This document shows, piece after piece, positions 1 to 6,276 of a stretch of 14,589 nt of DNA. Origin of the DNA: Bacilli bacterium (GTDB lineage Bacteria; Bacillota_I; Bacilli_A; RF39; UBA660). The notes under the pieces were generated by a model, which ran no database searches, was not told the DNA's origin, and saw nothing but the letters and a program-made list of their open reading frames with translations. Each line of letters starts with the position of its first letter. Position 1 is the stretch's first letter. The stretch lies in assembly GCA_900772445.1 (NCBI GenBank), contig CAAHEL010000072.1:1-14589 (forward strand), written 5' to 3'. Both the position numbers and the translations under genes were made by a program.

Positions 1-284
1 ATTTTTAATAGCAATAATAGTATAAAATATTATTATTAGTATTAATGCAATTTCTTGCATTTAATCCTCCATTTCTGGAGGAAAAATATATCATATAAAT
101 CCCTCCCTTCAGTGGAGTAAACACCATATTTAAGTACATCTTGGAATAATTTTAATATAAATTTATTTTATTTGCAATAGATATTTTAATTAATTTAAAA
201 TATTTAAAATTTCTTGGTAAGAATATTACCAAAACACTAAAATACATTTATTTTACATTAATTTATGTATTTTTTTCTTTACTA
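1..284. other. AT-rich non-coding region with small inverted repeats
   Basis: This stretch holds no convincing long gene. Three perfect short inverted repeats are visible: 44-50 with 55-61 (7-bp arms, 4-base loop), 65-70 with 77-82 (GC-rich TCCTCC/GGAGGA arms, 6-base loop) and 214-220 with 226-232 (TTGGTAA/TTACCAA, 5-base loop). The first two are adjacent and could be the 3' end of an upstream unit, part of a small RNA, or coding DNA of the doubtful small ORF at 5-94. The third lies about 50 bases before the promoter of the glycosyltransferase gene and could be an operator. No long T tract follows any of them on the plus strand. Confidence 0.5.
5..94 (-). CDS. Possible 29-residue small ORF, doubtful
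   Basis: On the minus strand an ATG at 94 is preceded at 6-base spacing by a strong GGGAGGG Shine-Dalgarno-like run. The frame runs 29 codons to a TAA at 5-7. A possible promoter lies upstream on the same strand: TTGCAA at 177-172 and TAAAAT at 154-149, 17 bases apart. The peptide starts MIYFSSRNGG and ends in Tyr and Cys residues; it matches nothing I recognise. Two hairpins lie inside the frame, so the element could be a leader peptide or simply a structured RNA. The main support is the ribosome-binding site; length and composition give no independent support. Confidence 0.2.
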   Translation of the reverse strand: MIYFSSRNGGLNARNCINTNNNILYYYCY

Positions 285-313
285 TTGACAAACTTGATAT
301 ATTGATGTATTAT
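285..313 (+). promoter_or_regulatory. Sigma-A-type promoter of the glycosyltransferase unit
   Basis: A perfect -35 TTGACA (285-290) is followed after exactly 17 bases by TATTAT (308-313), one base from the consensus -10. Predicted transcription start is near 320, giving a leader of about 34 bases with GGAGGA at 345-350 before the ATG at 354. Confidence 0.75.
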
Positions 314-353
314 TAAATTGTATTAATACAAGTGATACAGTTATGGAGGAATT

Positions 354-1562
354 ATGTTTAAGATAATATATATAATAATATCAATTTTATCTGGAGTGTA
401 TTTAACTTATTTTATAATATTAGCATTAGGAATATTTAAAAAGAATGATGATAAAATAATTAGTAAAAAGAAGAATAATTTTGCTATTTTAATTGCTGCT
501 AGAAACGAGGAAGCAGTAATAGGTAATTTAATTAAAAGTTTAAAAAAGCAAAAATATCCAGATAATTTATATGAAATATTTGTTATAATAAATAATTGTA
601 CTGATAATACCGAAGAAGTTGCTAGAAAAGAAGGGGCAAAAATTATTAAATGTACTGAGACAGTAAAATCTAAAGGTGAAGTATTAAAATATACCTTTAA
701 CTACTTAAAAGATAATAATAATATAGATGCTTATGTTGTATTTGATGCAGATAATGTCGTTCACGAAAACTTTTTAAATAAAATGAACGATATGATAAAT
801 AAAGGATATTCTTTAGCACAAGGATTTAGAGATACTAAAAATATATCTGATAGTTGGTTAACTAGTAGTTATGCATTACTTTATTATATTCAAAGTATTT
901 TTGTTAATAAAGCAAGATATAATTTAGGTAAATCATCATTTTTAAATGGTACAGGATTTATGGTTAAAAAAGAAGTTATTGATAAACACGGATATAATCC
1001 AGTAACTTTAACCGAAGATATTGAATTTACTGCGATATGTGCTGTTAATGATGAAAAAATAGGTTTTGCTGAAGAAGCAATAACTTATGACGAACAAGTA
1101 ACAACTCTAAAAGAATCCCTTAAACAAAGAAAAAGATGGTCTTTTGGAACTTTTCAATGTTTAAAGAATTATGGTTGGACTTTAATTAAAAAGGGAATTA
1201 AAGAAAAAAAATTAGAATGTTTTGATGTAGTATTATTTTATTTAGCATTTATTATTCAAGTTATATCAACATTTACTTTTGTAATATCTACCTTTGGTAT
1301 GTTAATAGTTTTAAAAAGATATGATTTAACTTTAATAACAAGTTTAGTATTACCAATAGTTAGTTATATTATTGGGGTGGTTTTTAGGACAATAATTATT
1401 AAGAAATTTAATAAAGATATTAAAGAAAATATTGGAGGTATCTTATTATTTGATTTATTCTTATTAACTTGGGTACCTGTTAATTTAGTTTGTTTATTTA
1501 AAAAAGAATGTAATTGGGACCAAATAAAACATAATAGAAATGTGGGGGATTTAAGTGTCTAA
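354..1562 (+). CDS. Membrane glycosyltransferase, family GT2
   Basis: A 402-residue integral-membrane GT2 enzyme, expected to transfer a sugar from a nucleotide-sugar to a growing polysaccharide or lipid acceptor at the inner face of the membrane. One N-terminal membrane segment (about 4-26) precedes a GT-A catalytic domain and several C-terminal segments (about 283-380). The DxD metal/donor motif is DAD at 131-133, the catalytic TED is at 220-222, and QRKRW at 258-262 fits the Q(Q/R)xRW signature of processive synthases such as poly-N-acetylglucosamine, hyaluronan and cellulose synthases. Length is near that of IcaA/PgaC, but sugar and product cannot be read from sequence. The usual Asp of the nucleotide-binding 'DNC' stretch is Asn here (N80, in NNCTDNT). 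The ATG at 354 has GGAGGA just upstream. The gene overlaps the next one by 8 bases, so the two are co-translated. Confidence 0.85.
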   Translation: MFKIIYIIISILSGVYLTYFIILALGIFKKNDDKIISKKKNNFAILIAARNEEAVIGNLIKSLKKQKYPDNLYEIFVIINNCTDNTEEVARKEGAKIIKCTETVKSKGEVLKYTFNYLKDNNNIDAYVVFDADNVVHENFLNKMNDMINKGYSLAQGFRDTKNISDSWLTSSYALLYYIQSIFVNKARYNLGKSSFLNGTGFMVKKEVIDKHGYNPVTLTEDIEFTAICAVNDEKIGFAEEAITYDEQVTTLKESLKQRKRWSFGTFQCLKNYGWTLIKKGIKEKKLECFDVVLFYLAFIIQVISTFTFVISTFGMLIVLKRYDLTLITSLVLPIVSYIIGVVFRTIIIKKFNKDIKENIGGILLFDLFLLTWVPVNLVCLFKKECNWDQIKHNRNVGDLSV

Positions 1563-1752
1563 TATTAATATTTTAAAATTAAAAAAAGATTTAATGGATT
1601 ATTTTGGTACAGCAGTTTTTAGTGGTATGCCAAATGCAGTAATAGAGTTATCAAAAATAAGTAATGCCAGTGATAGTCAAATAATTAATCTAGCATTAAA
1701 TATAGGTTTTGATTTATCAGAATATGAAGAAGGTAAAAATAGAACTAGGTAA
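1555..1752 (+). CDS. Small acidic helical protein of unknown function
   Basis: A 65-residue protein starting at GTG 1555, inside the last codons of the glycosyltransferase gene, with GGGGGA (1544-1549) five bases before the start. The overlap and strong ribosome-binding site support a real, translationally coupled gene. The sequence looks like a compact cytoplasmic helical domain (KKDLMDYFGTA, then a SDSQIINLALNIGFDL helix) with no signal, membrane segment, Cys or metal motif. I have an impression that similar 50-65 residue proteins occur in other Bacillota, but I cannot name a family. Coupling suggests a partner or regulator of the glycosyltransferase, which is inference. The last codons (R-T-R-stop) lie in the left arm of the 1741-1766 hairpin. 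Confidence 0.7.
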   Translation: MSNINILKLKKDLMDYFGTAVFSGMPNAVIELSKISNASDSQIINLALNIGFDLSEYEEGKNRTR

Positions 1753-1766
1753 TATAACCTAGTTCT
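1741..1766 (-). terminator. Hairpin terminator overlapping two convergent stop codons
   Basis: A perfect 10-bp stem, AGAACTAGGT (1741-1750) and ACCTAGTTCT (1757-1766), with a 6-base loop. On the minus strand it is followed by five Ts (1739-1735), so it is a good intrinsic terminator for the regulator gene. On the plus strand no T tract follows, so there it may act only as a 3' stabilising or barrier hairpin. The stem contains the stop of the plus-strand small gene (1750-1752) and the minus-strand stop (1759-1761). Confidence 0.8.
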
Positions 1767-3492
1767 CAATTACTATTGGATTAAAATTATCAATTGCTTC
1801 GATTAATTTAGGGTGCCTAATTACAAAATGAATCACAGGATTAGCACTTTTAGAAATAACAACATAATTATTATTTAAAATAGTAATGTTAATATTATTA
1901 AATACTTTATTATTACTAATTGTTAAATTATAGTTTTTATTATTTTTAGCATACTTTTTAGTATTTTCTAAATGTTTTAAATAATCATTATATGTATATT
2001 TAATTTTCTTATCATAAAAAATATTTTCTAAAGATAAAGAGATATCTTCTTTATCAAAAGTATCTTTATCTACTTCATATATAATATCATTAACTATATT
2101 ATTATTAAGAATAGTTTCCATATTCTTTTTTTCTTGTTTATAATAATTAATTATTTCACTAGTATCATTAATATTATTTTTTTCTAATATCTTTTTTAAT
2201 AATACTTCATCTATAGTAAATAAAGGTAGGGAAGAGATAATTCTTTTTCTAATATCTTTAGTTTTAATATCATTAGTTAGAAATAACTTGTAACTATCTT
2301 TATTTTCTAGTTTATAAACATCCATAAGTGAATTAGATTTTTTAAGTAGTAATCTTGCTTTTTCTTTATAGTATGCTATTTCTTTGCTATTATTAGTTAA
2401 ATAATATTTACCTTTATCGTGATATCCCTTGATACATTCCCCAGTTAAAATAACATTACCTGATACATAGTTTAAATGATTATAAATATTATTCTTGTTT
2501 TCCTTAAAATAGTATGGTGATACTTGTCCTGTCATATAAATAGGAATCCAACTTTCTAATCCTAACATCATTTCATTAAATGGTCTATCTAAATTATGAA
2601 TAATATTTAAATGTAACCCCTTTTTTAAACACATAGCAATAGCAAACATCCATTTCTTTCCAAATAAAACATCTTTTGCCATATCTTCCATAGGCATATC
2701 ACTACACATAAAAACATCTTCTTTACCTTTAGATAAAACTACTGCTTTAAAGAAATCTAGTTCTCCTTTTTTCATTTCTTCGATACCATAATAATTTTTA
2801 GGTTTAATAATATAAATAGGAATATTAGGAACTTTTAGTTTATCAAATTTAATTGCCTTTATATAATCATCTAAATTAAATTCATCAAGATTATTTAAAA
2901 AATCACTAATATAATTCTTATCAACTTTATTATTAGATTTATTAGTAAGAAAATTAAATAGTAAATAAAATAATTTATTATCATCAACTGTATCATCATA
3001 ATCACAATTTATTGTATTAGCAATAATTTTTTTATCTTCCAAAGAAGTATATCTAGATAAAATATAATTACATACTTTTGTACTAAAACCATATGGGTCA
3101 GTAGTTTTAGTTTTACCATATCTAATTCTAGATATATGGGAAGCATCAAAAGCAATATATTTTGCCATATCATTATTTTTAATATTAAGTTCTGTAATTA
3201 AAGTATTAAAATTTTTACTAAAACTATCATAATCAAAATTATTATTATTAATACCATTAACTAAATCATTATATATAAACTCTTTAGTATAATTAGTAAT
3301 ATTCTTTTTAATACTAATATTATATAATCCTAAAGATAATTTAGTTAACTGTTCTGTATTTTCTCTAGGAATTCTATCACCATTTCTATATCTACTTATA
3401 ACAGACTCTGATATACCTGAAGTATTTGATAATTCTTTATTAGTACATTTTAATTCTTCCATATATTTATTTAAAATATCTTTAAATTGCAT
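1759..3492 (-). CDS. Large transcriptional regulator with two helix-turn-helix regions
   Basis: A 577-residue predicted cytoplasmic DNA-binding protein. Residues 1-60 are an XRE/Cro-like HTH with recognition helix SESVISRYRNGDRIP (28-42). A second HTH-like unit follows at about 95-133 (ASHISRIRYGKTK). The rest is a large domain I cannot assign; its most distinctive block is residues 290-329 (…IIHNLDRPFNEMMLGLE… then WIPIYMTGQVSPYYF), which looks like a conserved fold core and may be a ligand-sensing domain. I chose ATG 3492: GGTGA lies four bases upstream, and the only good promoter (-10 at 3513-3508) makes the longer frame from TTG 3519 impossible, because that codon lies upstream of the predicted transcript start. 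The gene is divergent from the membrane operon at 3615, with 122 bases between start codons, so it probably regulates that operon, itself, or both. The C-terminal 200 residues are Asn/Lys-rich. Confidence 0.8.
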   Translation of the reverse strand: MQFKDILNKYMEELKCTNKELSNTSGISESVISRYRNGDRIPRENTEQLTKLSLGLYNISIKKNITNYTKEFIYNDLVNGINNNNFDYDSFSKNFNTLITELNIKNNDMAKYIAFDASHISRIRYGKTKTTDPYGFSTKVCNYILSRYTSLEDKKIIANTINCDYDDTVDDNKLFYLLFNFLTNKSNNKVDKNYISDFLNNLDEFNLDDYIKAIKFDKLKVPNIPIYIIKPKNYYGIEEMKKGELDFFKAVVLSKGKEDVFMCSDMPMEDMAKDVLFGKKWMFAIAMCLKKGLHLNIIHNLDRPFNEMMLGLESWIPIYMTGQVSPYYFKENKNNIYNHLNYVSGNVILTGECIKGYHDKGKYYLTNNSKEIAYYKEKARLLLKKSNSLMDVYKLENKDSYKLFLTNDIKTKDIRKRIISSLPLFTIDEVLLKKILEKNNINDTSEIINYYKQEKKNMETILNNNIVNDIIYEVDKDTFDKEDISLSLENIFYDKKIKYTYNDYLKHLENTKKYAKNNKNYNLTISNNKVFNNINITILNNNYVVISKSANPVIHFVIRHPKLIEAIDNFNPIVIEN

Positions 3493-3507
3493 ATAATCAC
3501 CAATATT

Positions 3508-3536
3508 ATTATACAACAAAAAAAGATACTTGTCAT
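3508..3536 (-). promoter_or_regulatory. Promoter of the two-HTH regulator gene
   Basis: Minus-strand ATGACA (3536-3531), one base from TTGACA, then a 17-base spacer and a perfect TATAAT (3513-3508). The expected transcript start is near 3502, so the leader would be only about 10 bases and would begin with the Shine-Dalgarno GGTGA. This fixes the start codon at 3492. Confidence 0.65.
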
Positions 3537-3565
3537 TAAAAACATTGTTTTAAATGGAAAGTTTA

Positions 3566-3594
3566 TTGCTATATACTAGGTATTAAACTATAAT
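3566..3594 (+). promoter_or_regulatory. Promoter of the membrane-protein operon
   Basis: TTGCTA (3566-3571), a 17-base spacer and a perfect TATAAT (3589-3594). Transcription should begin near 3601, inside or at the edge of AAAGGAG (3600-3606), giving a leader of about 14 bases. An alternative -10, TATACT at 3572-3577 with TTTAAA at 3549-3554, would give a start near 3584 and a longer leader. Confidence 0.6.
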
Positions 3595-3614
3595 AAGAGA
3601 AAGGAGTGTAGATT

Positions 3615-4664
3615 ATGAAAGATAAGAAAAAGTTAAATTTAATAATTGGGGGAGTTATAGTATTATTAATAGTAGTATTAGGAATAATATTTATCCCTGA
3701 AAAAATTAAGGAGGCAAAAGATAGTAAAGTGAAAATAGTTCTTAATGATGAAATAAAATTTACTGATTTTGATAATGGATTAGTTAAATTAAAAATACCT
3801 GAAGGTTGGAAAGTAGATACTATCGGAGATTATATTCATTATACAATTAAAGCATATAATCCAGAAAAACCAATATATCAATTTTTTATTAATTTAAAAA
3901 CCGAAGGATATAATAAATCTGAAGACGCTAAAAGATGGCAACAAAAATATTATCCAGATAGTATGTTTGCTAAAACTTCAGTAATCGAAGATAAAACTAC
4001 CGAAGGATTTTATAAAATATTTAATGATTTAGGAACTTTAAATAATACTAGTACATTTACCTTTCCAACATTAACTGATTTTACTGTAAGTGAGAATTTA
4101 GGCAAAGGCAGTTTAGGTGGAGATATGTTAAGAGCAACATTTAAAGATGCAAATGGTAATGAAGGCGAAGGAATATTTACGGCTTATGTATATGATGCTG
4201 GTCCATATTATGTTTATGAAAATATAATTTCAGGTAAACAAATAGATATATATTTCTTAAATGTATATGATGCTATATTTATTTCAGCACCAAAAGATGA
4301 ACTTATAAACTGGGAAGAATCATTAAATACTATTGCATCATCACTAGAATTTACTGATAGTTTTATAAGTGGTTTTAATCAAGAACAAGATGCTGTAATG
4401 AATAATTTTCAAAGTATTCGTAGTATAGGTAACCAAATAAGTGATGGTATCATGGATTCTTGGGAAAAAAGAAGTAATAGTTATGATATTATGAGTCAAA
4501 AACAAAGCGATGCAACACTTGGTTATGAAAGAGTATATGACACTGAAACTGGAGATATTTATAAAGCATATAACGGATTTACTGATGACTATGATGGAGA
4601 AAGATATAAAAGTATAACTGAAGATATGTATACTAAAAAAACATCTGGATATATAGAAAAATAG
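3615..4664 (+). CDS. Single-pass membrane protein with extracytoplasmic domain
   Basis: A 349-residue protein with a charged N-terminus, one membrane segment (about 8-27) and an outward-facing remainder, so type II topology. Residues about 55-250 form a mixed alpha/beta domain opening with KLKIPEGWKV and closing near SSLEFTDSF; the opening 'P-x-GW-x-V' pattern recalls PsbP/Mog1-like folds, but this is a weak analogy. A separate tail (258-349) has a striking segment, SDATLGYERVYDTETGDIY (298-316), which looks strongly conserved and resembles tails I associate with other uncharacterised Bacillota proteins. There is no Cys, signal-peptidase site or catalytic motif I recognise. Translation starts at ATG 3615 behind AAAGGAG. 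It is first in a two-gene unit, seven bases before the next start, and divergent from the two-HTH regulator. Confidence 0.75.
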   Translation: MKDKKKLNLIIGGVIVLLIVVLGIIFIPEKIKEAKDSKVKIVLNDEIKFTDFDNGLVKLKIPEGWKVDTIGDYIHYTIKAYNPEKPIYQFFINLKTEGYNKSEDAKRWQQKYYPDSMFAKTSVIEDKTTEGFYKIFNDLGTLNNTSTFTFPTLTDFTVSENLGKGSLGGDMLRATFKDANGNEGEGIFTAYVYDAGPYYVYENIISGKQIDIYFLNVYDAIFISAPKDELINWEESLNTIASSLEFTDSFISGFNQEQDAVMNNFQSIRSIGNQISDGIMDSWEKRSNSYDIMSQKQSDATLGYERVYDTETGDIYKAYNGFTDDYDGERYKSITEDMYTKKTSGYIEK

Positions 4665-4671
4665 GTGAGTT

Positions 4672-5652
4672 ATGAAAAACAAAAAAATAATATATTATAT
4701 TGCTGGTGGAATAATCTTATTATTAATTATTATAGGTATAGTATTATTTATAAATAAAAAAGATAATAAAAATCTAGATAACGATAACAATACTAACAAC
4801 AATACTACTAATAATACTGATTATAATAATTCTAAAACATTACTAGAAGCAGTAATTAAAAAGAATAATAAAACTGATGGTTATTATAAAAAAATTACTA
4901 ATGCTGATGTATTAAATACTGATACTTGTTTTAGAAACTATGCTTTTATTAGTAATAATAGTATTTATATATATGATTATACTAAATTAGATAATGGTGA
5001 ATTTGTTTATAAAAAGGTTTATGATGTTCCTAGTGATATTAAAGTTATGAATATTGTTCCAGGCTCTGGTTCAGATATTAGTTTTTATGATTATAGTGAT
5101 ATAAAATATACCTTACAAGATGAAAACACTGATAATAAAGTTAGAGATAGTTATGATATGTACTTGAATGCTAATTATAAATTAAGTGATTATTTAAAGT
5201 GGGAATATTCTAAAGAATTTTTAGGACAAAAAATAGATTATGATTTTATGTCTAATTATGTATATTCTAAAGATAATACTTTATATGCAAAAATATATGG
5301 TAATGAAAGATATCCTAGTATTGAAAAAATAAATGGTAATTACGAAGGAGAAAAATTAATTAGAATATATAATGAAAAAATCTTAAAAACCGATAAAGGA
5401 TTCTATGAAATAATAAAATATTTTGATAAAGAACAAAATAAAACTATATATACCACAATGAAAATAAAATTACTTAGTAAATATTATAGTGATGTATTAA
5501 CATTTACTTATAAATACGTAATATTAAAAGATTATACAATAATTCCAATAAATGATATTATTGTTGTAGATAGATTCCATGATTATCAATATTCTTATTA
5601 TATCGAAGGACCTAACTATGAAACTGAAATACCAAAAGTATTCGAAGAATAA
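4672..5652 (+). CDS. Single-pass membrane protein with Asn-rich linker
   Basis: A 326-residue protein in the same operon as its upstream neighbour. The start at ATG 4672 is preceded by AGGTGAG (4663-4669), which overlaps the upstream stop. A membrane segment (about 7-27) is followed by a low-complexity Asn/Asp/Thr linker (28-54), then a beta-rich, Tyr-rich domain (about 57-326). Segments such as NNSIYIYDYTKL (95-106), SKDNTLYAKIYG (199-210) and EGEKLIRIYN (225-234) look like repeated beta strands, possibly propeller-like blades, but I see no clear repeat period and no catalytic motif. The single Cys (C86) is extracytoplasmic. The shared architecture with the upstream protein suggests the pair works at the outer face of the membrane, perhaps as a complex. 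Function unknown. Confidence 0.75.
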   Translation: MKNKKIIYYIAGGIILLLIIIGIVLFINKKDNKNLDNDNNTNNNTTNNTDYNNSKTLLEAVIKKNNKTDGYYKKITNADVLNTDTCFRNYAFISNNSIYIYDYTKLDNGEFVYKKVYDVPSDIKVMNIVPGSGSDISFYDYSDIKYTLQDENTDNKVRDSYDMYLNANYKLSDYLKWEYSKEFLGQKIDYDFMSNYVYSKDNTLYAKIYGNERYPSIEKINGNYEGEKLIRIYNEKILKTDKGFYEIIKYFDKEQNKTIYTTMKIKLLSKYYSDVLTFTYKYVILKDYTIIPINDIIVVDRFHDYQYSYYIEGPNYETEIPKVFEE

Positions 5653-5673
5653 ACAATGATTTATTCTTTTTTT
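5645..5673 (+). terminator. Intrinsic terminator of the membrane-protein operon
   Basis: The arms GAATAAA (5647-5653) and TTTATTC (5660-5666) pair perfectly, extend two A-T pairs outward, and run into seven Ts (5667-5673). The TAA stop (5650-5652) lies within the left arm. Confidence 0.8.
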
Positions 5674-5681
5674 GTTATAAA
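5673..5681 (+). promoter_or_regulatory. Possible extended -10 promoter of the CotF-like pair
   Basis: TGTTATAAA (5673-5681) is an extended -10 of the TGnTATAAT type also seen at other genes here, with one mismatch and no good -35. It overlaps the end of the upstream terminator T tract. Predicted start near 5688 would place a small hairpin (5695-5710) at the head of the transcript. Confidence 0.3.
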
Positions 5682-5694
5682 AATGAAAAATAAA

Positions 5695-5710
5695 TCCATA
5701 CTAATATGGA
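5695..5710 (+). repeat. Inverted repeat abutting a Shine-Dalgarno site
   Basis: TCCATA (5695-5700) and TATGGA (5705-5710) form a 6-bp stem with a 4-base loop. The last base of the right arm is the first base of the ribosome-binding site AAAGGAG (5710-5716). It could be an operator, a 5' stabiliser or a weak modulator of translation. Confidence 0.5.
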
Positions 5711-5722
5711 AAGGAGAATAAA

Positions 5723-5944
5723 ATGGAAACAAAATATCAAGAAGCACCAAATATCATTACAGGAAAAGATTTAGATTATTTAACTGATATGTTTAATTGG
5801 AATTTAGGTTGTTATAAAAAAACTTTTAATACCCTAGATAAAGTAGAAAATGAAGAAATAAAACAATTATTAGAAAAAAGTACAACTATATTTTTTAATA
5901 ATACTAAAAAAATTATTAATATTCTAGGAGGTACATATGAATAA
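5723..5944 (+). CDS. Small CotF-like helical protein
   Basis: A 73-residue, all-helical, probably cytoplasmic protein. The stretch ITGKDLDYLTDMFNWNLG (12-29) followed by an EEIKQLLEK helix (44-52) and a final amphipathic helix resembles the short proteins that accompany CotF-type spore-coat (Coat_F) proteins in Bacillota; these are ferritin-like helical hairpins. I infer this from pattern memory, not from a search. The ATG at 5723 has AAAGGAG six bases upstream. It overlaps the next gene by 8 bases and is nearly certain to be co-translated with it. In sporeformers such proteins are coat components; many relatives occur in lineages not known to sporulate, so a coat role should not be assumed. 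No metal-binding Glu/His set is evident. Confidence 0.65.
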   Translation: METKYQEAPNIITGKDLDYLTDMFNWNLGCYKKTFNTLDKVENEEIKQLLEKSTTIFFNNTKKIINILGGTYE

Positions 5945-6251
5945 TGAAATAAGTAATAACAAAGTTGAAGTACCAAAAGGAATGAACTTAAATGATAAAG
6001 ATTATTTAAATGATTTATTATCTAGTTTAAAATGTTTAGTAAAAGATTATACAGTTTCTCTAACCGAAGCATCAAATAAAAACTTGTATCAAGAATATAA
6101 AGAAATGTTTAATGAACTATCTATGTTACAAAGAGAAACATATGAATTATTATTTAAATATGGTTGGTATCAATTAGAACAAGCAAAAGATGAAAAAATA
6201 AATAATAAATGTCAAAAATTAATTCAAGAATTAGAAAGTCTAAACGAATAA
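5937..6251 (+). CDS. CotF family (spore coat-like) helical protein
   Basis: A 104-residue protein. Residues about 20-80 fit the Coat_F pattern: DKDYLNDLLSSLKCLVKDY as the first helix, a middle helix with EASNKNLYQEYKEMF, then a third helix ending in the diagnostic KYGWYQLEQ (74-82); the 'GWY' ending is typical of CotF proteins. A short extra helix (83-102) follows. Two Cys (C33, C92) are present. The start ATG 5937 lies within the end of the upstream gene, with TAGGAGG (5925-5931) five bases before it, so the two products are probably made in linked amounts and may form a heteromeric helical bundle. The gene could be a coat or envelope structural protein; a ferritin-like enzymatic role is not supported by visible metal ligands. 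Confidence 0.75.
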   Translation: MNNEISNNKVEVPKGMNLNDKDYLNDLLSSLKCLVKDYTVSLTEASNKNLYQEYKEMFNELSMLQRETYELLFKYGWYQLEQAKDEKINNKCQKLIQELESLNE

Positions 6252-6276
6252 AATACATAGCACTCTATGTATTTTT
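6250..6276. terminator. Bidirectional terminator between convergent genes
   Basis: A perfect 11-bp stem, 6250-6260 with 6265-6275 and the loop CACT. It ends in TTTTT on the plus strand and TTTT on the minus strand. The plus-strand stop (6249-6251) overlaps the left arm and the minus-strand stop (6265-6267) lies in the right arm. Confidence 0.8.

Noticed and set aside
101..117. CTCC/GGAG pairing near 103-117 as a third hairpin
   Set aside because: Only four base pairs with a 7-base loop, too weak to claim. The GGGAGGG on the other strand is better read as a ribosome-binding site.
1741..1766. Terminator function for the plus-strand glycosyltransferase unit
   Set aside because: The hairpin is perfect but no T tract follows on the plus strand, so I assign it only to the minus strand with certainty.
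3493..3519. Longer N-terminus of the two-HTH regulator from TTG 3519
   Set aside because: The TTG lies upstream of the only good -10 box and lacks a ribosome-binding site, while ATG 3492 has GGTGA at proper spacing.
4344..4682. A 112-codon open frame on the minus strand, Ile/Ser/Phe-rich
   Set aside because: It lies antisense to the end of the well-supported membrane-protein gene, and its composition is what antisense reading of AT-rich coding DNA gives. I did not see a convincing ribosome-binding site or promoter for it.
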